Of a stretch of DNA of 64,000 bases, positions 28,868 to 35,900 are shown piece by piece. Position 1 is the first letter of the stretch. Each line of letters starts with the position of its first letter. The DNA comes from JAJPJE01 sp963724985 (GTDB taxonomy: Bacteria; Acidobacteriota; Terriglobia; Terriglobales; Acidobacteriaceae): NCBI GenBank assembly GCA_963724985.1, contig CAVRWV010000022.1:248001-312000 (forward strand), read 5' to 3'. The notes beneath the pieces are model-generated. The model searched no databases. It was not told where the DNA came from and worked only from the letters and a program-made list of their open reading frames with translations. The position numbers were made by a program, and so were the translations under genes.

Positions 28868-28957
28868 CCTCTTAATCGGCTTCCACACTCTAGTCACATC
28901 TGCTAGCATTCTCCTCTTAATCGGCTTCCACACTCTAGTCACATCTGCTAGCATTCT
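28868..28957. repeat. 45-bp tandem duplication carrying a promoter-like pair
   Basis: Two identical, adjacent 45-base copies (28868-28912 and 28913-28957), plus the first four bases of a third. Each copy holds TTCCAC, a 17-base spacer and TAGCAT preceded by TGC (extended -10-like), pointing at the amidase gene whose TTG start is about 45 bases downstream of the second box. The duplication therefore may double the amidase promoter. Confidence 0.85.
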
Positions 28958-28993
28958 CCTCCCGCTTCTCTTTCTTAGCTGCAGGAGAACTCC

Positions 28994-30610
28994 TTGGATC
29001 GTCGCAGATTTCTGCAATCAACTTTGGTTACCGGAGCAGCTGGTGCTTTCGCGCCCGCACTCGCGCAATCGGCGTTAAGTCAGTCGGCGCCCTCGATTCC
29101 CAGCTTCGAACTCGAAGAAACCACCATCACCAATCTGCAATCTGCCATGCAGTCAGGCAAACTCAGCGCCCACTTGCTCGCGCAGAAGTACTTGGAGCGC
29201 ATCTCTGCGATTGATAAACACGGGCCTGCGATTAACAGCATCATCGAGTTGAATCCCGACGCGCTCGCCATCGCCGACGAGCTCGATAAAGAGCGCAACG
29301 CCAAGGGCCCGCGTGGACCAATGCACGGCATTCCCGTGTTGATCAAGGACAACATCGATACCGCCGATCGCTTGGCCACCACCGCTGGATCGCGCGCGAT
29401 GATCGGTGGCAAACCACCGAAGGACGCCTTTATCGTGCAGCGACTGCGAGATGCCGGTGCAGTGATCCTCGGCAAGACAAATCTCAGTGAATGGGCAAAC
29501 ATTCGCTCCAGCCATTCAACCAGCGGATGGAGTGGACGCGGCGGCCTCACCCGCAATCCCTACGCGCTCGATCGTAATCCTTGCGGATCGAGTTCCGGAT
29601 CCGGCGCCGCCGTTGCCGCGAATCTTTGCGCCGTCGCGATTGGCACAGAAACCGACGGCTCCATCGTCTGTCCTTCTTCGGCGAACGGGATTGTCGGCAT
29701 GAAGCCCACGGTTGGACTTGCAAGCCGCTCCGGAATTATTCCCATCTCCCACAGCCAGGACACGCCAGGACCGATGGCGCGAACTGTGAAAGACGCCGCG
29801 ATTCTTTTGGGTGCATTGGCGGGCGTCGATCCCGAAGACGCTGCTACCGCCGCCAGTCGTGGCAAAACTAAGCCTGACTACGCTCGATTCCTCGACCCCG
29901 ACGGATTGAAAGGCACGCGTCTTGGGATCGTGCGGAAGTATTTCGGTTTTAGCGAGAATGTCGATGACCTGATGAACGTTGTCATTGATGAAATGAAACG
30001 AGCCGGAGCCACGATTGTCGACCCAGTCGATCTCCCTAGCTTCGGCAAATTCGACGACACGGAACTGCTGGTCCTTGAATACGAACTCAAGGCCGATCTC
30101 AACACCTATCTCGCGCGACTTGGTCCTAATGCTCCAGTTCACACGTTGAAGGACGTCATTGATTTCAACGACCGCCATCACGAAGAAGAATTGAAATATT
30201 TCGGGCAGGATATTTTCCTGAAGGCGCAGGACAAGGGTCCGCTGACCGAGACTGAGTACATCGACGCTCTGGCGAAGAATCACCAGCTCTCACGCGCCGA
30301 AGGGATCGATGCTGTCATGGACCGCCTGGCACTAGATGCTCTGGTGGCGCCCACCGGCTCGCCCGCTTGGGTCACCGACCTTATAAACGGAGATCATTCC
30401 ATCGGCGGAAGCTCGAACTTTGCGGCCGTGGCCGGTTATCCGAATATCAATGTGCCTGCTGGAATGCTTTTCGGACTCCCCGTTGGGATCTCGTTTTTCG
30501 GACGAGCCTGGAGCGAGCCAACACTCATCAAGATCGCATACGGATTCGAGCAGACGATCAAAGCACGCACCCCTCCGCGCTTTCTGCCAACCCTCGATTT
30601 GAAGGTTTAA
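28994..30610 (+). CDS. Amidase-signature hydrolase, Tat-exported
   Basis: 538 residues. TTG start at 28994, chosen for AGGAG six bases upstream and because it gives a twin-arginine signal (MDRRRFLQSTLVTGAAGAFAP). Amidase-signature core: GIPVLIKDNIDT with the catalytic Lys 118, CGSSSGSGAAVAAN with the cis-Ser pair at about 199-200, and GTETDGSIVCPSSANGIVG with nucleophile Ser 223. The C-terminal part has GYPNINVPAGMLFGLPVGISFFG. The Tat signal implies folded export to the periplasm, where it would hydrolyse an amide; substrate unknown. It is not GatA, which is cytosolic and in a gat operon. Confidence 0.9.
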   Translation: MDRRRFLQSTLVTGAAGAFAPALAQSALSQSAPSIPSFELEETTITNLQSAMQSGKLSAHLLAQKYLERISAIDKHGPAINSIIELNPDALAIADELDKERNAKGPRGPMHGIPVLIKDNIDTADRLATTAGSRAMIGGKPPKDAFIVQRLRDAGAVILGKTNLSEWANIRSSHSTSGWSGRGGLTRNPYALDRNPCGSSSGSGAAVAANLCAVAIGTETDGSIVCPSSANGIVGMKPTVGLASRSGIIPISHSQDTPGPMARTVKDAAILLGALAGVDPEDAATAASRGKTKPDYARFLDPDGLKGTRLGIVRKYFGFSENVDDLMNVVIDEMKRAGATIVDPVDLPSFGKFDDTELLVLEYELKADLNTYLARLGPNAPVHTLKDVIDFNDRHHEEELKYFGQDIFLKAQDKGPLTETEYIDALAKNHQLSRAEGIDAVMDRLALDALVAPTGSPAWVTDLINGDHSIGGSSNFAAVAGYPNINVPAGMLFGLPVGISFFGRAWSEPTLIKIAYGFEQTIKARTPPRFLPTLDLKV

Positions 30611-30690
30611 GAAGCGGGAGCCACACCATCTTTCGTCGGCGTAAGTTTTTGTGAAACGTGAAACGACTGTTGGGACTGTTCCGCGGGTGC

Positions 30691-30719
30691 CCCACACAAC
30701 CTTCCTTCGGTTGTGTGGG
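30691..30719. repeat. Perfect hairpin between convergent genes
   Basis: CCCACACAACC (30691-30701), 7-base loop, GGTTGTGTGGG (30709-30719). No T run, but it lies between the amidase and cysH 3' ends and has the same 11-12 base stem and 7-base loop design as the hairpins at 49887 and 57751. Likely a repeat-family element that may also terminate or protect both mRNAs. Confidence 0.75.
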
Positions 30720-30725
30720 ACAGAT

Positions 30726-31415
30726 TCAGTCCGCCTGTTTTGAAAACGTATGTATGCCGCACTCCAGCTTCGCGCCACCCCAGCGCCCTGAACGCGGATC
30801 GGCTCCGGCATCTGGAATCTTCGTACAAGGCTCACATCCAATACTCAGATACCCGCGATCGTAGAGCTGAAGATATTCAATCTGGTTTTCGGCCGTGTAT
30901 CGCCACACCTGCTTCCAATCCCAGGCAGCCAGCGGACTCACCTTCAGCAATTGTTTACCGCCAGGTAGTTGGTGATTCTCCAACAGTTTCAAATTCCGCC
31001 GCGTGGGCGACTGTTCGCGCCGTAGCCCCGTGAACCATACGTCGTACGGCTCAAGCGCATTCATCAGCGGCTCAACTTTGCGCAGCTGACAGCATTGCGT
31101 GGGCTCGCTTTGATACAAGATGCCCAGCTCTGATTCCTGCTGCGCTACAGTTTGAACAGGAAGCACGTTCACCAGGTTCAGCGACCACTGGTTCGCGATG
31201 CGATCCCGGTACTCGTACGTCTCCGCGAAATGATAACCAGTCTCCAGGAACAGCACGGGAATTTCCGGCAGGCGCTTACGCACTAGATCCAGCACGATCA
31301 TGTCTTCCGCCTGAAAGCTGCAAGTCAGGCACGCAGGGCCACCGTTCTTCGCGAGCACTTCCTCGATGATCTGGTCCGTCGCCATCTCTGAACTCAGCTG
31401 AAGATCAAAGGTCAT
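30726..31415 (-). CDS. cysH: Adenylyl-sulfate (APS) reductase, CysH family
   Basis: 229 residues from ATG 31415, preceded by GGAGG with a 5-base gap; the ATG lies inside the 3' end of cysN (11-base overlap). Reduces APS to sulfite with thioredoxin. CysH fold: LTCSFQAEDMIVLDLV (PP-loop type), FLETGYHFAETY, and the catalytic tail KLECGIH. The pairs QCCQ (Cys 108-109) and CEPC (Cys 194 and 197) are the [4Fe-4S] ligands that mark APS reductases as opposed to PAPS reductases. Last gene of the cysD-cysN-cysH operon. Confidence 0.93.
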   Translation of the reverse strand: MTFDLQLSSEMATDQIIEEVLAKNGGPACLTCSFQAEDMIVLDLVRKRLPEIPVLFLETGYHFAETYEYRDRIANQWSLNLVNVLPVQTVAQQESELGILYQSEPTQCCQLRKVEPLMNALEPYDVWFTGLRREQSPTRRNLKLLENHQLPGGKQLLKVSPLAAWDWKQVWRYTAENQIEYLQLYDRGYLSIGCEPCTKIPDAGADPRSGRWGGAKLECGIHTFSKQAD

Positions 31416-33087
31416 TGGAGCCTCCAAGATTGCGCAAGCTGCGTGCTAACGAGGCCGCGCGCTGCAGGGCCTCGCCTCTTTCGCTGGAGTTCAAGACAGT
31501 CAGGTCGAGAATTGAAACGTCGTCCGATCCGTGCGCGATTCCAGCCGAGACCGTTTCAGTCGAAACTATGGCGACAAATCCATTCTTCGCTGCGAGCTTC
31601 GCCAACGAAACCAACCCATCACCCGGATGAGTATCTTCGTTCACCGCTATCACCTGGTAACCATCGTCAAACAGCTTGCGTTCAATCGCCTGCCCCAGCG
31701 CTTGATGTTTAACCAGGATCACTGCTGGCCGATGGCCGTTTCTGGCCTGGCGCTCGACTGCCGTCACTGGAGCATAATCCCCGGCGCTCTCCGCCAGGTT
31801 TCTGCGGATCATCCCGGCAGCCACCGTCGCGTTGCTGATCGGATCAATGAGTATGAAGCTACCCGTCGTTCGATTCGATTCGTATCCGTCAAAAAACAGC
31901 GGCGCCACTGTCTGCAGTTCGACCGACGCAATGTCGTTCATCTGGAGTTGCCGGCTCGGCTCGTTTCGAAGAGTTGAAATATTCACCCGGTGCAGGATTC
32001 GCAACGCCTGCGCTCGCGTGGTCCGCGTCGTGTGTTTCAGCAGAAAATTCTGCGAGAGCTGCATCGGTTGAGGATGCATCCACACGATCATCGCCTCGAA
32101 GCGCCTTGACGCTTCTGGCGCCTCATCCGGGCTCACCAGCATGTCGCCACGGCTCAAGTCGATTTCATCTTCCAATGTGAGCGTGATCGACATCGGAGAA
32201 AATGCTTCGGTAAGATCGCCATCAAAGCTCGCAATCGATTTCACTCGTGTGCGTTGCTGCGACGGAAGGGCCAGCACCTCATCGCCCGGCGCGAGCACGC
32301 CCGACGCAATCTGCCCCGCGAATCCGCGAAAGTTGGCATCCGGACGGATCACGTATTGAATCGGAAGTCGCAGCGCGCCAGAGCTCACCGGCCGGCGAAT
32401 CGGCACCGTCTCCAAATGCTCCAACAACGTCGGGCCGGTGTACCATGCCGTCCGGCCGCTGTGCTGGACGATGTTGTCTCCTTCTAACGCGCTGATCGGG
32501 ATCGTCTGCACGTTAGCGCGCCCGAGTTGCCCAGCCAGTTCCGCGAAGGCCTGTTCCAGTTCTAGGAACCTCGCCTCGCTGAAATCGACCAAATCCATCT
32601 TATTCACCGCTGCCAGCACGTTTGGAATTCCCAGCAGCGATGCAATGTAAGCGTGGCGATGTGTTTGCGGCAGCAGCCCCTTGGTCGCATCGATCAGAAT
32701 GATCGCCAGATCCGCTGTCGAAGCGCCGGTCGCCATATTTCGCGTGTACTGCTCGTGCCCCGGTGTGTCGGCAATAATGAACTTGCGCCGCGCCGTCGTG
32801 AAGTAGCGGTAGGCAACATCGATGGTGATTCCCTGTTCGCGCTCGGCACGCAGTCCGTCCGTCAGCAGCGAAAAATCAATTGGACCCGTAGAGCGATTGA
32901 TACGGCTCTTCTTCACCGACGCCAGCTGATCTTCATAAACGGACTTCGAATCATGCAGCAGGCGTCCGATCAGCGTTGATTTCCCGTCATCGACACTGCC
33001 CGCGGTCGTGAAGCGCAGTAGCTCAGCCTGTAAATTCTGTTGCAGCAGTTCGGTATGTACGTTCGATTCTGCGAAGGCGGTGCTCAT
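31405..33087 (-). CDS. cysN: Sulfate adenylyltransferase GTPase subunit with degenerate APS-kinase tail
   Basis: 560 residues. The GTPase is EF-Tu-like: GSVDDGKSTLIGRLLHDS (G1), ADTPGHEQYTRNMATGAS (G3), NKMD (G4), followed by beta-barrel domains to about residue 420. GTP hydrolysis drives APS formation by CysD. The last 110 residues (RNGHRPAVILVKHQALGQAIERKLFDDGYQV and onward) resemble an APS kinase fold but lack the GxSGxGKS P-loop, so phosphorylation of APS is unlikely. That suits an operon ending in an APS-type CysH. The start ATG overlaps the cysD stop by one base (TGATG). Confidence 0.92.
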   Translation of the reverse strand: MSTAFAESNVHTELLQQNLQAELLRFTTAGSVDDGKSTLIGRLLHDSKSVYEDQLASVKKSRINRSTGPIDFSLLTDGLRAEREQGITIDVAYRYFTTARRKFIIADTPGHEQYTRNMATGASTADLAIILIDATKGLLPQTHRHAYIASLLGIPNVLAAVNKMDLVDFSEARFLELEQAFAELAGQLGRANVQTIPISALEGDNIVQHSGRTAWYTGPTLLEHLETVPIRRPVSSGALRLPIQYVIRPDANFRGFAGQIASGVLAPGDEVLALPSQQRTRVKSIASFDGDLTEAFSPMSITLTLEDEIDLSRGDMLVSPDEAPEASRRFEAMIVWMHPQPMQLSQNFLLKHTTRTTRAQALRILHRVNISTLRNEPSRQLQMNDIASVELQTVAPLFFDGYESNRTTGSFILIDPISNATVAAGMIRRNLAESAGDYAPVTAVERQARNGHRPAVILVKHQALGQAIERKLFDDGYQVIAVNEDTHPGDGLVSLAKLAAKNGFVAIVSTETVSAGIAHGSDDVSILDLTVLNSSERGEALQRAASLARSLRNLGGSNDL

Positions 33088-34064
33088 CAGAAATAGCCCT
33101 CGCGCTTCTTCAGTTCCATCGAGCCTTCCTCGTCGTGATCGATGGCGCGATTCTCACGCTCCGAGCGCCGGAACTGAATCATCTCCTCAATGATTTTCGG
33201 CACAGTGTCTGCATGCGAGCGAATCGCCCCTGTACACGGCACGCATCCCAGCGAGCGCATGCGGATCTTCATGCGGTGCGCCTTCTCCCCCTCCAGCAAC
33301 TGGTCCTTGCTGTGAATCACCACGATTGATTCGCCGCGAATCACCACATCCCGTTCCTGCGCAAAGTAGAGCGGCACGATCGGAATGTTCTCCAGGTGGA
33401 TATACAGCCACACATCCAGCTCAGTCCAGTTGGAGAGCGGAAACACGCGGATGCTCTCACCTTTGTCAATCCGCGAATTGAAGATGTTCCACAGCTCCGG
33501 ACGTTGATTCTTCGGATCCCATTGCCCCGAACCATCGCGAAACGAATAGATTCGCTCCTTTGCGCGCGACTTCTCTTCATCTCGGCGCGCCCCGCCAAAA
33601 GCTGCGTCGAATCCACCTTCCGTCAGCGCGTCCAGCAGCGACTTCGTTTTCAGCAGCCCGCAACACTTCTGCGTACCCAAAGCAAACGGATTCGCACCCT
33701 GCTCCAGCGCCTCACGATTCTGATGGACGATCAGTTCGGCCCCGATCTCGCGCGCGTATCGGTCACGAAATTCGATCATCTCGGGAAACTTGTAACTGGT
33801 ATCGATGTGCAGCAGCGGGAACGGAAACTTGCCTGGAAAGAAGGCCTTTTGCGCCAGTCGCAGCATGACCGACGAGTCCTTCCCGATGGAATACAGCATG
33901 ACTGGCCGCGCGAATTCAGCTGCCGCTTCACGCAGTATGTAAATGCTCTCTGCCTCTAACGTACGCAAATGGCTGAGCCGCCGTTCGTAACTCTCCGCTA
34001 TCGTTCCCTGCAGAGGAATCGCATCGGGAACGTCACGAAAACCTAATTCCGAAGAAGTCGCCAT
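33087..34064 (-). CDS. cysD: Sulfate adenylyltransferase small subunit
   Basis: 325 residues from ATG 34064 (AAAGGA just upstream; a TTG six codons earlier falls in the terminator T run and is unlikely). The ATP-PPi-loop motif is YSIGKDSSVMLRL, followed by FPLLHIDTSYKFPEMIEFRD, the AFGGARRDEEKSRAKER block and SLGCVPCTGAI. Makes APS from ATP and sulfate with CysN. First structural gene of the operon, with the attenuator leader ending 17 bases before its start. The C-terminus has the conserved MELKKREGYF. Confidence 0.95.
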   Translation of the reverse strand: MATSSELGFRDVPDAIPLQGTIAESYERRLSHLRTLEAESIYILREAAAEFARPVMLYSIGKDSSVMLRLAQKAFFPGKFPFPLLHIDTSYKFPEMIEFRDRYAREIGAELIVHQNREALEQGANPFALGTQKCCGLLKTKSLLDALTEGGFDAAFGGARRDEEKSRAKERIYSFRDGSGQWDPKNQRPELWNIFNSRIDKGESIRVFPLSNWTELDVWLYIHLENIPIVPLYFAQERDVVIRGESIVVIHSKDQLLEGEKAHRMKIRMRSLGCVPCTGAIRSHADTVPKIIEEMIQFRRSERENRAIDHDEEGSMELKKREGYF

Positions 34065-34080
34065 CGGTCCTTTCGCACGC

Positions 34081-34115
34081 AAAAAAAATCCACCAACCGG
34101 TAGTTCCGGCGGTGG
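34081..34115 (-). terminator. Intrinsic terminator in the cysD leader (attenuator)
   Basis: Read leftward: CCACCGCCGG (34115-34106), loop AACTA, CCGGTTGGTGG (34100-34090), one A, then eight T residues (34088-34081). It stands in front of, not after, a gene: the cysD ATG is at 34064. This placement is diagnostic of attenuation. Confidence 0.9.
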
Positions 34116-34153
34116 CGTTTGCTTGATCTAAGCTTGTTTTGAGCTTTAGCGCA

Positions 34154-34231
34154 TCATCGCATCCGTCCGGAAGACAGTCCTGTGGCCGCCTTACAACAAC
34201 AGCATGGACGGTTTCCGCAACAGTAGCTCAT
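34154..34231 (-). CDS. Polycysteine leader peptide of the cys operon
   Basis: 25 codons, ATG 34231 to TGA 34156-34154. The peptide begins MSYCCGNRPCCCCK and ends LSSGRMR; Cys occupies positions 4, 5, 10, 11, 12 and 13, so six of the first 13 residues are Cys. Such density in a short frame directly before a terminator and a sulfate-assimilation operon marks it as a regulatory leader, not a functional protein. Polycysteine leader frames with sulfur genes are known in mycobacteria; I know of none described for Acidobacteriota. It begins only seven bases after a TATAGT box, so it may be translated without a leader; AGGG two bases upstream is too close for a normal ribosome site. Confidence 0.85.
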   Translation of the reverse strand: MSYCCGNRPCCCCKAATGLSSGRMR

Positions 34232-34238
34232 TTCCCTG

Positions 34239-34268
34239 ACTATACGTGAATCGCCGATTCAAGGACAA
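34239..34268 (-). promoter_or_regulatory. Promoter for the cys leader
   Basis: TTGTCC (34268-34263), 18-base spacer, TATAGT (34244-34239). Seven bases separate TATAGT from the leader ATG at 34231, placing the likely transcription start at or next to that ATG. Confidence 0.55.
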
Positions 34269-34287
34269 TCGGTGTTTGAGATTGGTC

Positions 34288-34473
34288 CTATCGCGAATAC
34301 TGATGCGGGACGATCTCTGAGTTAGGCGATGGAAAAGCGAAATCGATCCACCGGTTTAGCCACACCACAAACGCCTTTTCCGGCTTTCTCTTCAGCTTTT
34401 TACGGGAGCGGGCATCTTTCGCCTTCTCTCTGAAATCCAACGAAATGCGCCAGTACATCTGGCTGTAGGGCAC
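34288..34473 (-). CDS. Possible small basic protein, doubtful
   Basis: A 61-codon frame beginning with GTG (ATG six codons in) and rich in Lys and Arg (REKAKDARSRKKLKRKPEKA). It lies between the cys promoter and the divergent response-regulator gene. No family is recognised and no ribosome site is evident. It may be chance coding in an intergenic region. Confidence 0.2.
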   Translation of the reverse strand: MPYSQMYWRISLDFREKAKDARSRKKLKRKPEKAFVVWLNRWIDFAFPSPNSEIVPHQYSR

Positions 34474-34499
34474 GGCTGTGTCGGTGCGGGAGAGTGTGC

Positions 34500-34889
34500 A
34501 TGAAGGCCATCCTATTCGTCGACGATCACGAGGTGTTGGCTCGCCTGAGTTGCGAGATCCTCGAAATGCAGGGTTACCGGGCCGTATCCGCCTATAACGG
34601 CCACGATGCGCTTGAGAAGTTCGAGAAGGAGCGCTTCGACCTGTTGGTCACCGACTTCCGCATGGATGGCATGAATGGTCTGGAACTTGCGCGCAAGGTG
34701 CACGACAAATATCCGGACGTCCCGGTGATTATCGTGACCGGATACGGACCGATCGACCCAGGCGCTGACGCAAGCACCTGCCTTTCCAAAGAAGATCTTT
34801 TCCCCGGACTTCTGGAACAGATCCGGTACTATCTTGATCAGGCGGAGCATACGCCGGCCGAGCTGACCGGAGCCCCACGACCGAATTAA
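34500..34889 (+). CDS. Single-domain response regulator (CheY-like receiver)
   Basis: 129 residues from ATG 34500 (GGGAG seven to nine bases upstream; a GTG two codons earlier is possible). Receiver fold only: acidic pair in LFVDDHEVL, phospho-acceptor Asp in LLVTDFRMDGMNG, Thr in IIVTGYGP, and Lys in CLSKEDL. No output domain, so it probably signals through protein contacts or phosphotransfer. No kinase gene is directly adjacent; the LytS-type kinase at 37013 is a separate system type. Confidence 0.9.
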   Translation: MKAILFVDDHEVLARLSCEILEMQGYRAVSAYNGHDALEKFEKERFDLLVTDFRMDGMNGLELARKVHDKYPDVPVIIVTGYGPIDPGADASTCLSKEDLFPGLLEQIRYYLDQAEHTPAELTGAPRPN

Positions 34890-34946
34890 GTCAGCAGCAT
34901 CTAGCCACCATCGGTCCAACATTTCTCACCTGATAAACTGGCGCCA

Positions 34947-35828
34947 GTGCGGCGCCTCATTATTAATGCCGATGACTTCGGACTCACCGAGGGCGTGAAT
35001 CGCGCCATTCTCGAAGGTCATCGACGTGGAGTAATTACCTCCACCACGCTCATGGCGAACGGCAACCGTTTCGTCTCTGCCGCCCGATCTGCGCACTCTG
35101 CCCCTGAATTAAGCATCGGATGTCACGTGGTGCTGGTCGATGGCGAGCCTCTGCTGCCTAAGGGAGAAGTTCGCTCTCTTCTTGCGGAAAACAGCAACGG
35201 CGCCGCTCGCTTACGCAACGGATTTCTTGAATTAGCCCGCGACAATTTCCGGCACAGAATTCAGCCTGGTGAAGTCGAAGCTGAAGCCGCTGCCCAGATT
35301 CGCGCTCTGCAATCTGCTGGAATAAGTGTTTCTCACGTCGACACCCACAAGCACGCCCATATGCTGCCTTCGATCTGCAACGCGGTGCTCCGGGCAGCAC
35401 GTGCCTGTGGCGTAAAGGCCGTGCGCAATCCCTTTGTTCCACTCAAGCCGCTGGCCTTCGCGCATTTGCTTCGTCGCCCCAAGCTCTGGACGCGTTACAC
35501 CGAGGTCAAACTTTTGCGACGTTATGAGTCCCAGTTCCACGAGATGGTCTCCAGCGAAGGCATGGTGACAACCGACGGGAGCTTCGGCGTACTTGTCACC
35601 GGCGCGCTGGATGAAAGTCTTTTTGAAGCGATCATCGGTTCGATTCCCGAGGGCACGTGGGAATTCGTCTGTCATCCCGGCTACAACGATGATGAACTGG
35701 ATGGCGTGCGTACTCGACTTCGCTCCTCCCGTGAGAAAGAATTGGTCGTACTAACGTCTGACCGCGCACGCGACTTGCTCACGAAGCACGGCATCGAGTT
35801 GATCTCGTATCATCAACTGGCCGCTTGA
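34947..35828 (+). CDS. YdjC/ChbG-family carbohydrate deacetylase, HpnK-like
   Basis: 293 residues, GTG start. Family hallmarks: LIINADDFGLTEGVNRAI with the metal-binding Asp pair, LSIGCHVVLVDGEPLLP with His, VSHVDTHKHAHMLP, and WEFVCHPGYNDDEL near the end. HpnK, which deacetylates an N-acetylglucosaminyl hopanoid, belongs here and has the same HLVLVEG-like and DGxPLLP-like blocks, so this could be the HpnK partner of the hpnJ gene at 10.4 kb. A general sugar deacetylase is also possible. It precedes bshA by 72 bases on the same strand. Confidence 0.8.
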   Translation: MRRLIINADDFGLTEGVNRAILEGHRRGVITSTTLMANGNRFVSAARSAHSAPELSIGCHVVLVDGEPLLPKGEVRSLLAENSNGAARLRNGFLELARDNFRHRIQPGEVEAEAAAQIRALQSAGISVSHVDTHKHAHMLPSICNAVLRAARACGVKAVRNPFVPLKPLAFAHLLRRPKLWTRYTEVKLLRRYESQFHEMVSSEGMVTTDGSFGVLVTGALDESLFEAIIGSIPEGTWEFVCHPGYNDDELDGVRTRLRSSREKELVVLTSDRARDLLTKHGIELISYHQLAA

Positions 35829-35900
35829 GTGACTTTCAGCGTGCATCGTCGTCCTTGCAATTGAATCGAATAGTGGTCCGGCTACAACTTTGAGGGCTCC

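Larger units (their letters stand above)
34081..34231 (-). promoter_or_regulatory. Cysteine-type transcription attenuator of the cysDNH operon
   Basis: Four segments can pair in competing ways. Segment 1 CCGTCC (34211-34206) can pair with GGACGG in segment 2 (34172-34163, TTCCGGACGG). Segment 2 can instead pair with segment 3 CCGCCGGAA (34112-34104), with one bulged A; a small hairpin (34149-34128) brings 2 and 3 together. Segment 3 is also the 5' arm of the terminator with segment 4 (34100-34090). Ribosomes stalled on the Cys codons would cover segment 1 and free segment 2 for 2:3 pairing (read-through); ribosomes reaching the leader stop at 34154 would cover segment 2 and allow termination. 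The mechanism is inferred from sequence only. Confidence 0.8.

Noticed and set aside
34065..34268. SAM (S-box) or SAM-II riboswitch upstream of cysD
   Set aside because: I looked for the AGAGNNGGNGGAGGGA and related core motifs on the minus strand and found none. The Cys-codon leader and competing hairpins explain the region better.
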